In this document: one piece after another, positions 49,496 to 58,387 of the stretch
Layout: the number at the start of each line of letters is the position of its first letter
How positions within the stretch are numbered: the stretch's first letter is position 1
Assembly (NCBI RefSeq): GCF_022513565.1
Contig: NZ_JAKWBE010000007.1
Span: 62,001 to 126,000, forward strand
Origin: Streptomyces gilvus
GTDB taxonomy: Bacteria > Actinomycetota > Actinomycetes > Streptomycetales > Streptomycetaceae
Direction of reading: 5' to 3'
DNA: 64,000 bases
Program-made: the position numbers and the translations under genes
The notes under the pieces: model-generated
Databases searched by the model: none
The model's input: the letters and a program-made list of their open reading frames with translations, nothing else
Told to the model about the DNA's origin: nothing

Positions 49496-50356
49496 ATGCT
49501 CAGGCTGGGCAGGCGGGAGTTCGAGGCGCACGAGCCGGTGGTCATGGCGATCGTGAACCGGACCCCGGACTCCTTCTACGACCAGGGGGCGACCTTCCGC
49601 GACGAGCCCGCCCTCGCGCGCGTGGAGCACGCGGTGGCGGAGGGGGCCGCGATCATCGACATCGGCGGTGTGAAGGCCGGGCCCGGTGACGAGGTGAGCG
49701 CCGCGGAGGAGGCCCGCCGGACCGTCGGGTTCGTGGCGGAGGTCCGTCGGCGCTTCCCGGACGTCGTGATCAGCGTGGACACCTGGCGGGCGGAGGTCGG
49801 CGAGGCCGTGTGCGAGGCGGGCGCCGATCTGCTGAACGACGCGTGGGGCGGGGTGGATCCCCGGCTCGCGGAGGTCGCCGCCCGGTACAAGGCGGGGCTG
49901 GTGTGCACGCACGCGGGGGGCGCGCAGCCGCGGACCCGTCCGCACCGGGTGTCGTACGACGACGTCATGGCCGACATCCTGCGGGTGACCCTGGGTCTTG
50001 CCGAGCGGGCCGTGGCGCTCGGGGTGCCCCGGGAGTCGGTGCTGATCGATCCCGGGCACGACTTCGGGAAGAACACGCGGCACAGCCTGGAGGCGACCCG
50101 GCGGCTGGGCGAGATGGTCGACACGGGCTGGCCGGTGCTGGTGTCGCTGTCCAACAAGGACTTCGTGGGCGAGACGCTGGACAAGCCGGTGAAGGAACGG
50201 GTGGTGGGGACGCTGGCGACCACCGCCGTCTCCGCCTGGCTGGGTGCACAGGTGTACCGGGTGCACGAGGTGGCGGAGACGCGTCAGGTGCTCGACATGG
50301 TGGCGTCGATCGCGGGTCACCGTCCCCCGGCGGTGGCCCGCCGGGGGCTGGCGTAG
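49496..50356 (+). CDS. folP2: Dihydropteroate synthase-like protein (FolP2 type)
   Basis: The 286-residue protein has the DHPS signatures AIVNRTPDSFYD near residue 18, IDIGGVKAGPG, ISVDTW and LIDPGHDFGKN. In FolP2-type paralogues the NRTPDSFYD motif replaces the NVTPDSFSD of canonical FolP1, and the mycobacterial FolP2 is reported to lack DHPS activity, so folate synthesis is not certain. The start at 49496 follows GGAGAGG. It is divergent from the DivIVA-like gene. Confidence 0.88.
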   Translation: MLRLGRREFEAHEPVVMAIVNRTPDSFYDQGATFRDEPALARVEHAVAEGAAIIDIGGVKAGPGDEVSAAEEARRTVGFVAEVRRRFPDVVISVDTWRAEVGEAVCEAGADLLNDAWGGVDPRLAEVAARYKAGLVCTHAGGAQPRTRPHRVSYDDVMADILRVTLGLAERAVALGVPRESVLIDPGHDFGKNTRHSLEATRRLGEMVDTGWPVLVSLSNKDFVGETLDKPVKERVVGTLATTAVSAWLGAQVYRVHEVAETRQVLDMVASIAGHRPPAVARRGLA

Positions 50357-50384
50357 GGCGCCGGCCCCCGTCACGCGCGGACCG

Positions 50385-51143
50385 TCAGCGGCCCGCTTCC
50401 TTCGACACCAGGGCCACCGCTTCCTCGACCTCGTCCGTGACGTGGAAGAGCAGCAGGTCCCTCTCCGCCGCCTTGCCCTGGGCGACCAGGGTGTTCTTGA
50501 GCCAGTCGACCAGGCCGCCCCAGTACTCGGTGCCGAAGAGGACGATCGGGAACCGGGTGACCTTCTGGGTCTGGACGAGGGTGAGGGCCTCGAAGAGTTC
50601 GTCCAGGGTGCCGAGGCCGCCCGGGAGGACGACGAAACCCTGCGCGTACTTGACGAACATCATCTTCCGGACGAAGAAGTAGCGGAAGTTGAGGCCGATG
50701 TCGACGTAGGGGTTCAGGCCCTGCTCGAAGGGCAGCTCGATGCCGAGGCCGACCGAGATGCCGCCCGCCTCGCACGCGCCCTTGTTGGCCGCCTCCATGG
50801 CGCCGGGGCCGCCGCCCGTGATGACCGCCCACCCGGCGTCGACCAGCGCGCTGCCCAGCCGTACACCGGCCTCGTACTCCGGGGAGTCGACGGGGGTACG
50901 GGCCGAGCCGAAGACGCTGATCGCGGGCGGGAGTTCGGCGAGCGTGCCGAAGCCCTCGATGAACTCCGACTGGATGCGCAGCACGCGCCACGGGTCCGTG
51001 TGGACCCAGTCCGAGGGGCCGCCCGCGTCCAGCAGCCGCTGGTCGGTGGTGCTCGCCGTCACCTGTCCCCGCCGTCGGAGGACCGGTCCCAGGCGCTGCT
51101 CGTCCGGCGGCACCTTCTTGCCCTCGGGGTTCCCGGTAGCCAT
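50385..51143 (-). CDS. LOG family protein (TIGR00730)
   Basis: The 252-residue protein carries PGGLGTLDE near residue 160 and GGGPGAMEAANKGA near 110, the signatures of lysine decarboxylase-like/LOG proteins. LOG enzymes are cytokinin-activating phosphoribohydrolases (nucleoside 5'-monophosphate, PPGxGTxxE). The cellular substrate in Streptomyces is not established. ATG at 51143 gives MATGNPEGKKV. Confidence 0.87.
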   Translation of the reverse strand: MATGNPEGKKVPPDEQRLGPVLRRRGQVTASTTDQRLLDAGGPSDWVHTDPWRVLRIQSEFIEGFGTLAELPPAISVFGSARTPVDSPEYEAGVRLGSALVDAGWAVITGGGPGAMEAANKGACEAGGISVGLGIELPFEQGLNPYVDIGLNFRYFFVRKMMFVKYAQGFVVLPGGLGTLDELFEALTLVQTQKVTRFPIVLFGTEYWGGLVDWLKNTLVAQGKAAERDLLLFHVTDEVEEAVALVSKEAGR

Positions 51144-51211
51144 GTGCGCTCCCTCCGCTTGCAGGTGTCTCCACCTCAGCGTAGATCTACGCGGGTTACG
51201 GACGGGGGACC

Positions 51212-52291
51212 TCAGCGTGTCAGCCAGGCGCGCAGCCGCTCCTCACCCGCGAGGATCTTCGCCGTTTCGACCCGTTCGTCCCGCTTGTGCGCCAAGTGCG
51301 GGTTGCCGGGGCCGTAGTTGACCGCCGGGATGCCGAGGGCGGAGAAGCGGGAGACGTCGGTCCAGCCGTACTTGGGCTGGGGGGTGCCGCCGACCGCCTC
51401 GATGAAGGCCGCCGCGGCCGGGTGGGAGAGGCCGGGCAGCGCGCCGCCGCTGTGGTCGTCGACCACGAACTCCTCGACCCCGCAGTCCGCGAACACCTCG
51501 CGGACGTGGGCGATCGCCTCCTCCTCGCTGCGGTCCGGCGCGTACCGGAAGTTGACCGTGACCACGCACTCGTCGGGGATGACGTTGCCGGCCACCCCGC
51601 CGGAGATCCGCACCGCGTTCAGGCCCTCCCGGTACTCCAGGCCGTCGATCACCGGGTAGCGGGGTTCGTACGAGGCCAGCCGGGCCAGGATCGGGGCGGC
51701 CGCGTGGATGGCGTTGGAGCCCATCCAGCTGCGCGCGGAGTGGGCGCGTTCGCCCCTGGTCTTCAACAGCACGCGCAGGGTGCCCTGACAGCCGCCCTCG
51801 ACCTGGCCGTCCGACGGCTCCAGCAGCACCGCGAAGTCGCCCTCCAGCCACTCGGGGCGGGCCTCGGAGACGTGCTTGAGCCCGTTGCGCTCGGCCTCGA
51901 CCTCCTCGTTGTCGTAGAAGATGAAGGTCAGGTCCCTGTTGGGGGCCGGGACCGTGGCCGCGATGCGCAGTTGGACCGCCACCCCGGACTTCATGTCGCA
52001 GGTGCCGCAGCCCCACAGGACGCCGTCCTCGTCCAGCCGCGAGGGGACGTTGTCGGCGATCGGGACGGTGTCGATGTGCCCGGCGAGGACGACACGCTCC
52101 GGGCGGCCCAGGTTCGTCCGCGCGACCACGTTGTTGCCGTACCGGTCGACCGTCAGGTGCCCGAGCGTGCGCAGGGCGGCCTCGATCGCGTCGGCGAGGG
52201 GCTCCTCGGTGCCGCTCTCGGAGGGGAGGTCGACGAGCCGCGCGGTGAGCTCGGCCGCGTTCAGGGTGAGGTCAATCGAGGTGTCGGCCAT
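51212..52291 (-). CDS. dapE: Succinyl-diaminopimelate desuccinylase
   Basis: The 359-residue M20 metallopeptidase homologue has AGHIDTVPIADN (metal His and catalytic Asp) near residue 70, GCGTCDMKSG near 100, and NEEVEAERNG (metal Glu) near 135. It hydrolyses N-succinyl-LL-diaminopimelate in the lysine and cell-wall DAP route. It partners with dapC at 54212-55306. A DnaA-box-like TTGTCCACA lies just upstream. Confidence 0.92.
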   Translation of the reverse strand: MADTSIDLTLNAAELTARLVDLPSESGTEEPLADAIEAALRTLGHLTVDRYGNNVVARTNLGRPERVVLAGHIDTVPIADNVPSRLDEDGVLWGCGTCDMKSGVAVQLRIAATVPAPNRDLTFIFYDNEEVEAERNGLKHVSEARPEWLEGDFAVLLEPSDGQVEGGCQGTLRVLLKTRGERAHSARSWMGSNAIHAAAPILARLASYEPRYPVIDGLEYREGLNAVRISGGVAGNVIPDECVVTVNFRYAPDRSEEEAIAHVREVFADCGVEEFVVDDHSGGALPGLSHPAAAAFIEAVGGTPQPKYGWTDVSRFSALGIPAVNYGPGNPHLAHKRDERVETAKILAGEERLRAWLTR

Positions 52292-52324
52292 GCCCAGACC
52301 CTAACCCGCCAGCGCCTTCGTCAG

Positions 52325-52333
52325 TTGTCCACA
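52325..52333 (+). other. DnaA-box-like nonamer
   Basis: TTGTCCACA is the streptomycete consensus DnaA box, found between dapE and the transglycosylase-like gene. It stands alone. Confidence 0.3.
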
Positions 52334-52375
52334 CCCGCGGCGGGAGCCACAGCGGCCTCCGCTACCTTGTACGGC

Positions 52376-53365
52376 GTGCCAGAGCCGTCACACACCCTCA
52401 AACGCCGTGGCCGTCTCCTTCGCGTCGGGGCGGCCCTCGTGGTCCTGCTCGCCGTCGCGGGCTATCTCGTGGTGCAGTACGTCACCGGAGGGCACGGCCC
52501 CGGCTGCAAGGTGGTCTCGGGCAAGAACGACGGCGAGGCGTACGAGTTCACGCCCGAGCAGGCGGTGAACGCGGCGACGATCGCCGTCGTCGGCACCGAC
52601 CGCGGGATGCCCGAGCGGGCCGTGACGATCGCGCTGGCGACCTCGCTGCAGGAGTCGGGGCTGCGCAACATCCAGCACGGCGACCGGGATTCCCTCGGCC
52701 TCTTCCAGCAGCGGCCCTCGCAGGGCTGGGGCAAGCCGCAGCAGATCCTGGACCCGACGTACGCGGCGGGCGTCTTCTACGAGCACCTGGCCAAGGTGCC
52801 CGACTACCAGAAGCTCCCGCTCACCGTGGCCGCGCAGCGCGTGCAGCGCAGCGGCTTCCCGGAGGCCTACGCCAAGCACGAGCCCGACGCCGCCCTGCTG
52901 GCCGCCGCCCTCACCGGGCACGCGCCGGCCACCCTGACCTGTCAGGGCCGCCCGGACACGACCACCGTGCGGGCCGCGGGCCCCGAGGCCGTACGGGCCG
53001 CTCTGGTACGGGACTTCGGACGGGACGTGCTGCAGCCGGCCGGGGCCGAGGTGAGCCGGAAGAAGCACGCCTCGACGCCCTCGCCGACGCCGACGCCGAC
53101 GGCGGAGCCGGCGTCGGGCACGCGCACGGTGACGGTTCCGGTGGCCGCCGGCAAGAGCCCCGCGAAGGGGCGGACCGCCGGCCAGCGCGGGTGGCAGGTG
53201 GCGCACTGGGCCGTGGCCAACGCGACCGCGCTGCACATCGAGCGGGTCTCGTTCGGCGGGCGGGAGTGGACCGCCGGGAACACCGACAGCCGCTGGCGCG
53301 CGGCCGGTTCGCAGGAGACCGGCGGAGTCGCCAAGGCCGCGGTGCGGATCGTGACCGGGCAGTAG
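52376..53365 (+). CDS. Membrane-anchored lysozyme/transglycosylase-like cell-wall protein
   Basis: The 329-residue protein has a short basic cytoplasmic start and one membrane helix (VGAALVVLLAVAGYLVVQYV). The exported part has ATSLQESGLRNIQHGDRD and SLGLFQQRPSQGWG, a lysozyme-like (SLT) fold with the candidate catalytic Glu in LQESGL. A Pro/Thr linker and a C-terminal beta-rich domain (WTAGNTDSRWRAAG) follow. It probably cleaves or binds peptidoglycan. Some annotations call this family a heavy-metal transporter, which the sequence does not support. The -10-like TACCTT lies seven nt before the GTG, so the message may be leaderless. Confidence 0.8.
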   Translation: MPEPSHTLKRRGRLLRVGAALVVLLAVAGYLVVQYVTGGHGPGCKVVSGKNDGEAYEFTPEQAVNAATIAVVGTDRGMPERAVTIALATSLQESGLRNIQHGDRDSLGLFQQRPSQGWGKPQQILDPTYAAGVFYEHLAKVPDYQKLPLTVAAQRVQRSGFPEAYAKHEPDAALLAAALTGHAPATLTCQGRPDTTTVRAAGPEAVRAALVRDFGRDVLQPAGAEVSRKKHASTPSPTPTPTAEPASGTRTVTVPVAAGKSPAKGRTAGQRGWQVAHWAVANATALHIERVSFGGREWTAGNTDSRWRAAGSQETGGVAKAAVRIVTGQ

Positions 53366-53651
53366 TACGGGTCTTCCCTCGCGCGGGCTACTCGGACGGT
53401 GTGGGTCCCCTGGGGTGCGCAGGTTTTCGTGCCGTCACTCCCGGATCGGTCACAACCCTTGGGAGCACAGGGGTGTAAGGGTTCGGCAGACTTTCAGACC
53501 GGGTGCCGTTTGCCCGCTTTTGTGCGCAGCTGATTATGCGACGCATTGCCAACTCTTTACGTTGGGTCTCCGCAACCTTCGCGGGTCTCGAGCGGTAGTC
53601 ACTGCGTCCGAGCCCGGACGATCAACCACCCAGTCGATCAACAGGAGCATC

Positions 53652-54101
53652 ATGTCCCTCCCTCTGACCCGCCGGATCGCCCGTGCCGCGCTGCTCACCG
53701 CAGCGGGAGTGGCTGCCGGGGTCGGTGCGGCCGGCTCCGCGAGCGCGGCCACCGAACTGCCCGCGACGCCCGACCTCGGCGGGCTGACCGCCCTGGACGG
53801 GGCGCACGTCGGCAACACCGTCGACGCCGCGGCGCAGAACGTCACCAAGGTCGCGGGCAACGCCGGTGGCAAGACGGTGGAGAAGGCGCTGCCGGCCGCC
53901 GGGAAGACCAGCGGCCAGGTCCTGAAGAAGGCGACGCCCGTGGCGCAGAAGACCGCGGGGAACGCTGCCGGGGCGGCCGGCGGGGTTCTCGGTGACACCG
54001 CGAGGACGGCGACGAAGGGTGGGCTGCCGACGGACTCGCTGGCCAAGGGTGGCCTGCCGACGGGCCAGACCCTGCCGGTGAAGGGTCTGCCGGTCGGCTG
54101 A
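53652..54101 (+). CDS. Small secreted Ala/Lys/Gly-rich protein
   Basis: The 149-residue protein has a signal peptide (LTRRIARAALLTAAGVAAGV, cleavage after GSASA) and a mature part of amphipathic Ala/Lys/Thr helices (ALPAAGKTSGQVLKKATPV) with a terminal KGLPVG motif. Repeating TAGN/GGLPT segments resemble desiccation-type or adhesion repeats. I recognise no domain. CAGGAG precedes the ATG; a terminator follows. Confidence 0.6.
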   Translation: MSLPLTRRIARAALLTAAGVAAGVGAAGSASAATELPATPDLGGLTALDGAHVGNTVDAAAQNVTKVAGNAGGKTVEKALPAAGKTSGQVLKKATPVAQKTAGNAAGAAGGVLGDTARTATKGGLPTDSLAKGGLPTGQTLPVKGLPVG

Positions 54102-54117
54102 CGCGGCGTTCCTCGGT

Positions 54118-54148
54118 GAAGGGGCTCGGGACGTTCCTGGGCCCCTTC
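54118..54148 (+). terminator. Terminator after the small secreted protein gene
   Basis: GAAGGGGC pairs with GCCCCTTC around a 15-nt loop, 17 nt after the stop. Confidence 0.55.
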
Positions 54149-54187
54149 TCGCTGTGCGTCGGCTGCGGGCCGGTCGCGCAGTTCCCC

Positions 54188-54205
54188 GCGCCCTTTACGG
54201 GGCGC
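54188..54205 (-). terminator. Short hairpin after dapC
   Basis: GCGCCC and GGGCGC pair around a six-nt loop TTTACG, just downstream of the dapC stop on the minus strand. It is weak as a terminator on its own. Confidence 0.4.
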
Positions 54206-54211
54206 CGCGCT

Positions 54212-55306
54212 TCAGGTCAGGCGTTCGGTCGCCGCCCTGATGCGTTCGTCCGTCGCCGTCAGTGCCACGCGTACGAACCTCTCGCCCGTCGGGCCGTAGA
54301 AGTCGCCCGGGGCCACCAGGATGCCCAGGTCGGCCAGGTGGGAGACCGTCTGCCAGCAGGACTCGTCCCGGGTCGCCCAGAGGTAGAGGCTGGCCTCGCT
54401 GTGCTCGATGCGGAAGCCGTGGTTCACGAGGGCCTCGCGCAGCGCCTCGCGGCGGGCCGCGTAACGCTCCCGCTGCTCGTGGACGTGGGTGTCGTCGGCC
54501 AGGGCCGCCACCACCGCCGCCTGCGTGGGCGCCGACGTGATCATGCCGCCGTGCTTGCGGATCTCCAGCAGGGGCGCGAGGACCGCCGGGTCGCCGGCCA
54601 GGAAGGCGGCGCGGTAGCCCGCCAGGTTGGAGCGCTTGGAGAGCGAGTGCACGGCGACGATGCCCTCGTACGAGCCGCCGTTCACCTCGGGGTGCAGGAC
54701 CGAGACCGGGTCCGCCTCCCAGCCCAGCTCGAAGTAGCACTCGTCGGAGAAGACCAGGACGCCGTGCTCGCGGGCCCAGGCGACGATGCGCGTCAGTTCG
54801 GCCTGCGAGAGGACCTTGCCGGTGGGGTTGGACGGCGAGTTGAGCCAGAGCAGCCTCAGGCCCTCGGGGTCCAGCTCCGTGGGGTCGTCGTACGCCTCGT
54901 ACTCCGCGCGGGCCAGCCGGGCGCCCACCTCGTAGGTGGGGTAGGCCAGGCGCGGGAAGGCGACCCGGTCGCCGGGGCCGAGGCCCAGCTGGGTCGGGAG
55001 CCAGGCGACGAGCTCCTTGGAGCCGACGATCGGCAGGACGTGGCGGTGGGTGACCTCGCGGGCGCCCAGCCGGCGCTCCAGCCACCCGGTGATCGCGTCA
55101 CGCAGCGCCGGGGTGCCCCAGACCGTCGGGTAGCCCGGGGAGTCCGCCGCGTCGATCAGGGCCTTCTGGACCAGGTCGGGGACCGGGTCGACCGGCGTGC
55201 CGACGGAGAGGTCGACGATGCCGTCCGGATGCGCGGCGGCCTTCTTCTTGTAGGGCTCCAGCTTGTCCCAGGGGAAGGTGGGCAGGCGGTTGGAGACTGC
55301 GGACAC
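54212..55306 (-). CDS. dapC: Succinyldiaminopimelate transaminase
   Basis: The 364-residue PLP enzyme has NSPSNPTGKVL near residue 155, the PLP Lys in HSLSKRSNLAGYR near 220, and ITSAPTQAAV near 260. It converts N-succinyl-2-amino-6-ketopimelate to N-succinyl-DAP, one step before DapE. The GTG start at 55306 gives MSAVSNRLPTFPWD. It lies downstream of the ferredoxin gene behind a large hairpin. Confidence 0.9.
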   Translation of the reverse strand: MSAVSNRLPTFPWDKLEPYKKKAAAHPDGIVDLSVGTPVDPVPDLVQKALIDAADSPGYPTVWGTPALRDAITGWLERRLGAREVTHRHVLPIVGSKELVAWLPTQLGLGPGDRVAFPRLAYPTYEVGARLARAEYEAYDDPTELDPEGLRLLWLNSPSNPTGKVLSQAELTRIVAWAREHGVLVFSDECYFELGWEADPVSVLHPEVNGGSYEGIVAVHSLSKRSNLAGYRAAFLAGDPAVLAPLLEIRKHGGMITSAPTQAAVVAALADDTHVHEQRERYAARREALREALVNHGFRIEHSEASLYLWATRDESCWQTVSHLADLGILVAPGDFYGPTGERFVRVALTATDERIRAATERLT

Positions 55307-55338
55307 GGTCTGACGCTCACTTTCGGGTCGTACGCGAA

Positions 55339-55392
55339 CGCCTCGGTCCCGTGCGGCGATCAGGGGTGATCAGGCCGTACGGGACCGAGGCG
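55339..55392 (-). terminator. Strong hairpin terminator between ferredoxin gene and dapC
   Basis: An 18-bp stem (CGCCTCGGTCCCGTGCGG with CCGTACGGGACCGAGGCG, one G-T mismatch) encloses an 18-nt loop that itself forms GATCA-GGGG-TGATC. It lies between two same-strand genes, so dapC may need its own promoter. Confidence 0.75.
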
Positions 55393-55421
55393 GCGGAGAA
55401 CGCTGCGGGCTCGCCGCCCTG

Positions 55422-55739
55422 TCAGGCCTGCGGCGGAAGCGCGGCGATGAAGGGGTGGTCCCGCTCGATCAGACCCAGCTTGCTCGCGCCGCCCGGGGAG
55501 CCGAGCTCGTCGAAGAACTCGACGTTCGCCTTGTAGTAGTCCTTCCACTCCTCCGGAGTGTCGTCCTCGTAGAAGATCGCCTCGACCGGGCAGACCGGCT
55601 CACAGGCACCGCAGTCGACGCATTCGTCCGGGTGGATGTACAAGGACCGCTGGCCCTCGTAGATGCAGTCGACCGGGCACTCCTCGATGCACGCCTTGTC
55701 CTTGACGTCGACACAAGGCTGCGCAATGACGTAGGTCAC
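55422..55739 (-). CDS. fdxA: Ferredoxin (7Fe-8S/2[4Fe-4S] type)
   Basis: The 105-residue ferredoxin has CIEECPVDCIYEGQR near residue 17 and CVDCGACEPVCPVEAIF near 40, the two cluster-binding halves. It carries electrons for cytochromes P450 and reductases. The GTG start is preceded by GAGGAAC. It is followed by dapC in the same orientation, as in mycobacteria (fdxC-dapC). Confidence 0.92.
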   Translation of the reverse strand: MTYVIAQPCVDVKDKACIEECPVDCIYEGQRSLYIHPDECVDCGACEPVCPVEAIFYEDDTPEEWKDYYKANVEFFDELGSPGGASKLGLIERDHPFIAALPPQA

Positions 55740-55879
55740 GCTGTCGTTCCTCCTCGATAGGGCGCTGGCGGGCCTCCTCAGGCTCCGCCGCCTGGCGCGC
55801 GGGAGCGCGGCGTCGTCGATGCCCGCCCCTAGTATCTCCGTTCCTGGGCATGATCCGAACAGGAGGGGTGAACTGACCT

Positions 55880-56887
55880 GTGGAAATCTCTGCGTCCGGC
55901 CGACTCGAGGTCCGTATCACCCCTGCTGACGTGGGTAAACGAGTCTCCGTACGACGCCTGGGCGATCCTGGAGCGGCGCACGAGAAGTTCACCGACACGG
56001 TGGGTGTTCTCACATCATGGGACGACGGTGTGCTGCTGATCACACGGAAGAGCGGCGAAAGCGTCCGCATCCCGGAATCCGCGCTGGTCGCGGGGAAGGT
56101 GGTCCCCGCCGCGCCGGCCCGCCGCCGGGGGCCCGCCGCCTCGTTCGAGGAGCTCGCGCACGTCGCCTCGCGCGCGTGGCGGCCGGTGGAGAGCGAGCGG
56201 CTCGGCGAGTGGGAGCTGCGGGCCGCGGGCGGCTTCACCCGGCGGGCCAACTCGGTGCTGGCGCTCGGCGACCCCGGGATGCCGCTCGACGAGGCCCTGG
56301 ACGTCGTACGACGCTGGTACGGCGCCCGCGGGCTGCCGGCGTACGTCCAGGCCGCCACCGGGGCCGAGGGGACGCAGGAGCTGCTCTGTGCGGAGCTGGA
56401 GCGGCGGGGGTGGGTGCGTGAGGTGACGGCCGAGGTGTGGGTCGGGGCGCTGGCGCCGGTCGCGGACCGGGCCGAGGGGGCCGGGGTGGTGCTGTCCCGG
56501 GCGGCCGACGAGGCGTGGCTCGCGCGCTACCAGCGCAAGGGGGTGAGCGAGGTGGCGTTGAAGGTGCTCGGGGGAGGGCCCTCGGTGTGGTTCGCGACCG
56601 TCCCGGGGGCGGAGGCACCGGCCGCGATCGGGCGGTGCGTCGTGGACGGGCGGTGGGCCTCCTTCGCGGCCGTCGAGGTGGACCCGGAGATGCGGCGGCG
56701 GGGGCTGGCGACGACCGTGATGGCCGCCCTGGCCCGGCGGGCGCTGGACGAGGGCGCCTCGGCCGCGTGGCTGCAGGTCGAGACGGACAACGCGGCGGCG
56801 CGCGCGCTCTACGCCGGGCTGGGTTTCGCCGCGCACCACGCGTACCACCACTACCGGGAGCCGGAGTCTTCCGGCGGCGGCCGGTAA
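55880..56887 (+). CDS. GNAT acetyltransferase with SH3-like N-terminal domain
   Basis: The 335-residue protein begins with a small beta domain (RITPADVGKRVSVRRL, then VGVLTSWDDGVLLITRKSG, residues 1-75) and ends with a GNAT domain: AAVEVDPEMRRRGLATTVMAAL (acetyl-CoA loop) near residue 270 and ETDNAAARALYAGLGF near 305. It resembles the Rv0428c/cg3035 family. The acceptor is unknown. The GTG start lacks a close ribosome-binding site. Confidence 0.83.
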   Translation: MEISASGRLEVRITPADVGKRVSVRRLGDPGAAHEKFTDTVGVLTSWDDGVLLITRKSGESVRIPESALVAGKVVPAAPARRRGPAASFEELAHVASRAWRPVESERLGEWELRAAGGFTRRANSVLALGDPGMPLDEALDVVRRWYGARGLPAYVQAATGAEGTQELLCAELERRGWVREVTAEVWVGALAPVADRAEGAGVVLSRAADEAWLARYQRKGVSEVALKVLGGGPSVWFATVPGAEAPAAIGRCVVDGRWASFAAVEVDPEMRRRGLATTVMAALARRALDEGASAAWLQVETDNAAARALYAGLGFAAHHAYHHYREPESSGGGR

Positions 56888-56917
56888 CCGATCGCCGTGA
56901 GAGGGCACGAGCCAGCT

Positions 56918-57769
56918 ATGCGTTCCCCGAATCCCCCCTCCCCCGAACGCTCCGCCGAGCTGCGGCGGCGCTTCGCCGAGGAGGCGCGCTCCGAGCGGCC
57001 CGACCTGTCGACGCTGTGCCTGCTGGTAGGCGCGGAGGCGGACGGGGCGCTGGACGAGGCCGGCATCGACGCGGCGCAGATGGAGCTGGACCGGCTCGCC
57101 GGGCAGGTGCCGTTCCGTCCGGGCGGCCCGGCGTCCTGGGCCACCGCGCTGCACCATCTGCTGGGCGCCCGGGAGGGCTTCCACGGCTCCCCCGCCGACT
57201 ACCAGCGGCTGGAGTCGTCCCTGCTGCACGAGGTGCTGCGGCGGCGGCGCGGGCTGCCGATCCTGCTGTCGGTGGTGTGGATGGAGGTCGCGCGGCGGGC
57301 CGGGGCGCCGGTGTACGGGGTCGCGCTGCCCGGGCACTTCGTCGTCGGGTTCGGTCCGCAGGAGCAGCAGGTGCTCGCGGATCCGTTCGACGGGGGGCGG
57401 GTGCTCGGCGGGGGCGACGCGGAGCTGCTGGTCGCCGGGGCCACGGGGGCCGCCCTGCATCCGTCGATGCTGACGCCGGCCGACCCGCTGGACGTCGTGC
57501 TGCGGATCCTGAACAACGTCCGCGCGTGGGCCGCCGCCCGGCCCGAGCGGTCGGATGTGGCGCTGTGGGCGGTGGAGCTGTCCCTGCTGCTGCCCTCGCA
57601 TCCGGCGCGGCTGCGCTACGAGCACGCCCAACTGCTCGTCCAGCGCGGCGACTTCCGCACCGGCGCCACCGAACTGGAGGCCTACGCCGAGGTGGTCGCG
57701 GCGGTGGACGAACCGGCCGCCGAGCGGGTCCGCCAACAGGCCCGCACCGCGCGGGCGATGCTCAACTGA
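56918..57769 (+). CDS. SirB1-like transglutaminase-fold protein
   Basis: The 283-residue protein has LSVVWMEVARRAGAPVYGVALPGHFVVGF, the SirB1/transglutaminase-like core, where an expected Cys is replaced by Ser/Val in the loop, so enzyme activity is doubtful. A C-terminal TPR-like region follows (RYEHAQLLVQRGDF). The ATG at 56918 was chosen; a GTG at 56897 is possible. It starts 30 nt after the GNAT gene. Confidence 0.75.
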   Translation: MRSPNPPSPERSAELRRRFAEEARSERPDLSTLCLLVGAEADGALDEAGIDAAQMELDRLAGQVPFRPGGPASWATALHHLLGAREGFHGSPADYQRLESSLLHEVLRRRRGLPILLSVVWMEVARRAGAPVYGVALPGHFVVGFGPQEQQVLADPFDGGRVLGGGDAELLVAGATGAALHPSMLTPADPLDVVLRILNNVRAWAAARPERSDVALWAVELSLLLPSHPARLRYEHAQLLVQRGDFRTGATELEAYAEVVAAVDEPAAERVRQQARTARAMLN

Positions 57770-57772
57770 GCC

Positions 57773-58387
57773 TCACAGCCAGCCCTTCTCCCGCGCCGTG
57801 CGCACCGCCTCCGCGCGGTTGCGGACCGCCAGTTTCTGGATCGCCGTCGAGAGGTAGTTGCGGACCGTCCCCTGGGACAGGTGCAGGGCCGCCGCCAGCT
57901 CCGCGTTGGTGGAACCGTCCGCCGCCGCGCGCAGGACCTCCCGCTCCCGCTCGGTCAGCGGGTTGGCGCCCTCCGCCAGGGCCGCCGCCGCGAGCGTGGG
58001 GTCGATCACCCGCTCGCCGGCCAGCACCTTGCGGACCGCGGCGGCGAGTTGGGCCGCCGGGGCGTCCTTGACCAGGAAGGCGTCGGCGCCGGCCTCCATG
58101 GCGCTGCGGAGGTAGCCGGGGCGGCCGAAGGTGGTGAGCACGACCAGCTTCACGGCGGGCAGGACCTTGTGGACCTGGGCCGCCGCCTCGATGCCCGTGC
58201 AGCCCGGCATCTCGATGTCGAGCAGGGCCACGTCCACGCCGTGTTCCCGGACGGCCGTCAACACCTCGTCGCCGCGCGCCACTTGCGCGACGACCTCGAT
58301 GTCGTCCTCGAGACCGAGCAGCGCCGCCAGCGCCTCGCGGACCATCGACTGGTCCTCCGCGAGCAGCACCTTGATCGTAGGGCTCAT
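57773..58387 (-). CDS. NarL/LuxR-type response regulator (DesR-like)
   Basis: The 204-residue regulator has a receiver domain (KVLLAEDQSMVREAL with acidic pocket, phospho-Asp in VALLDIEMPGCTG near residue 54, Lys in VKDAPA near 105) and a LuxR helix-turn-helix (LTEREREVLRAAADGSTNAELAAALHLSQGTVRNYL). It overlaps the histidine kinase stop (ATGA). The family controls the adjacent ABC exporter in most operons of this kind. Confidence 0.93.
   Translation of the reverse strand: MSPTIKVLLAEDQSMVREALAALLGLEDDIEVVAQVARGDEVLTAVREHGVDVALLDIEMPGCTGIEAAAQVHKVLPAVKLVVLTTFGRPGYLRSAMEAGADAFLVKDAPAAQLAAAVRKVLAGERVIDPTLAAAALAEGANPLTEREREVLRAAADGSTNAELAAALHLSQGTVRNYLSTAIQKLAVRNRAEAVRTAREKGWL

Noticed and set aside
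52376..53365. Heavy-metal transporter annotation for this protein
   Set aside because: It has one membrane helix and a lysozyme-like exported domain, and no metal-transport motif.
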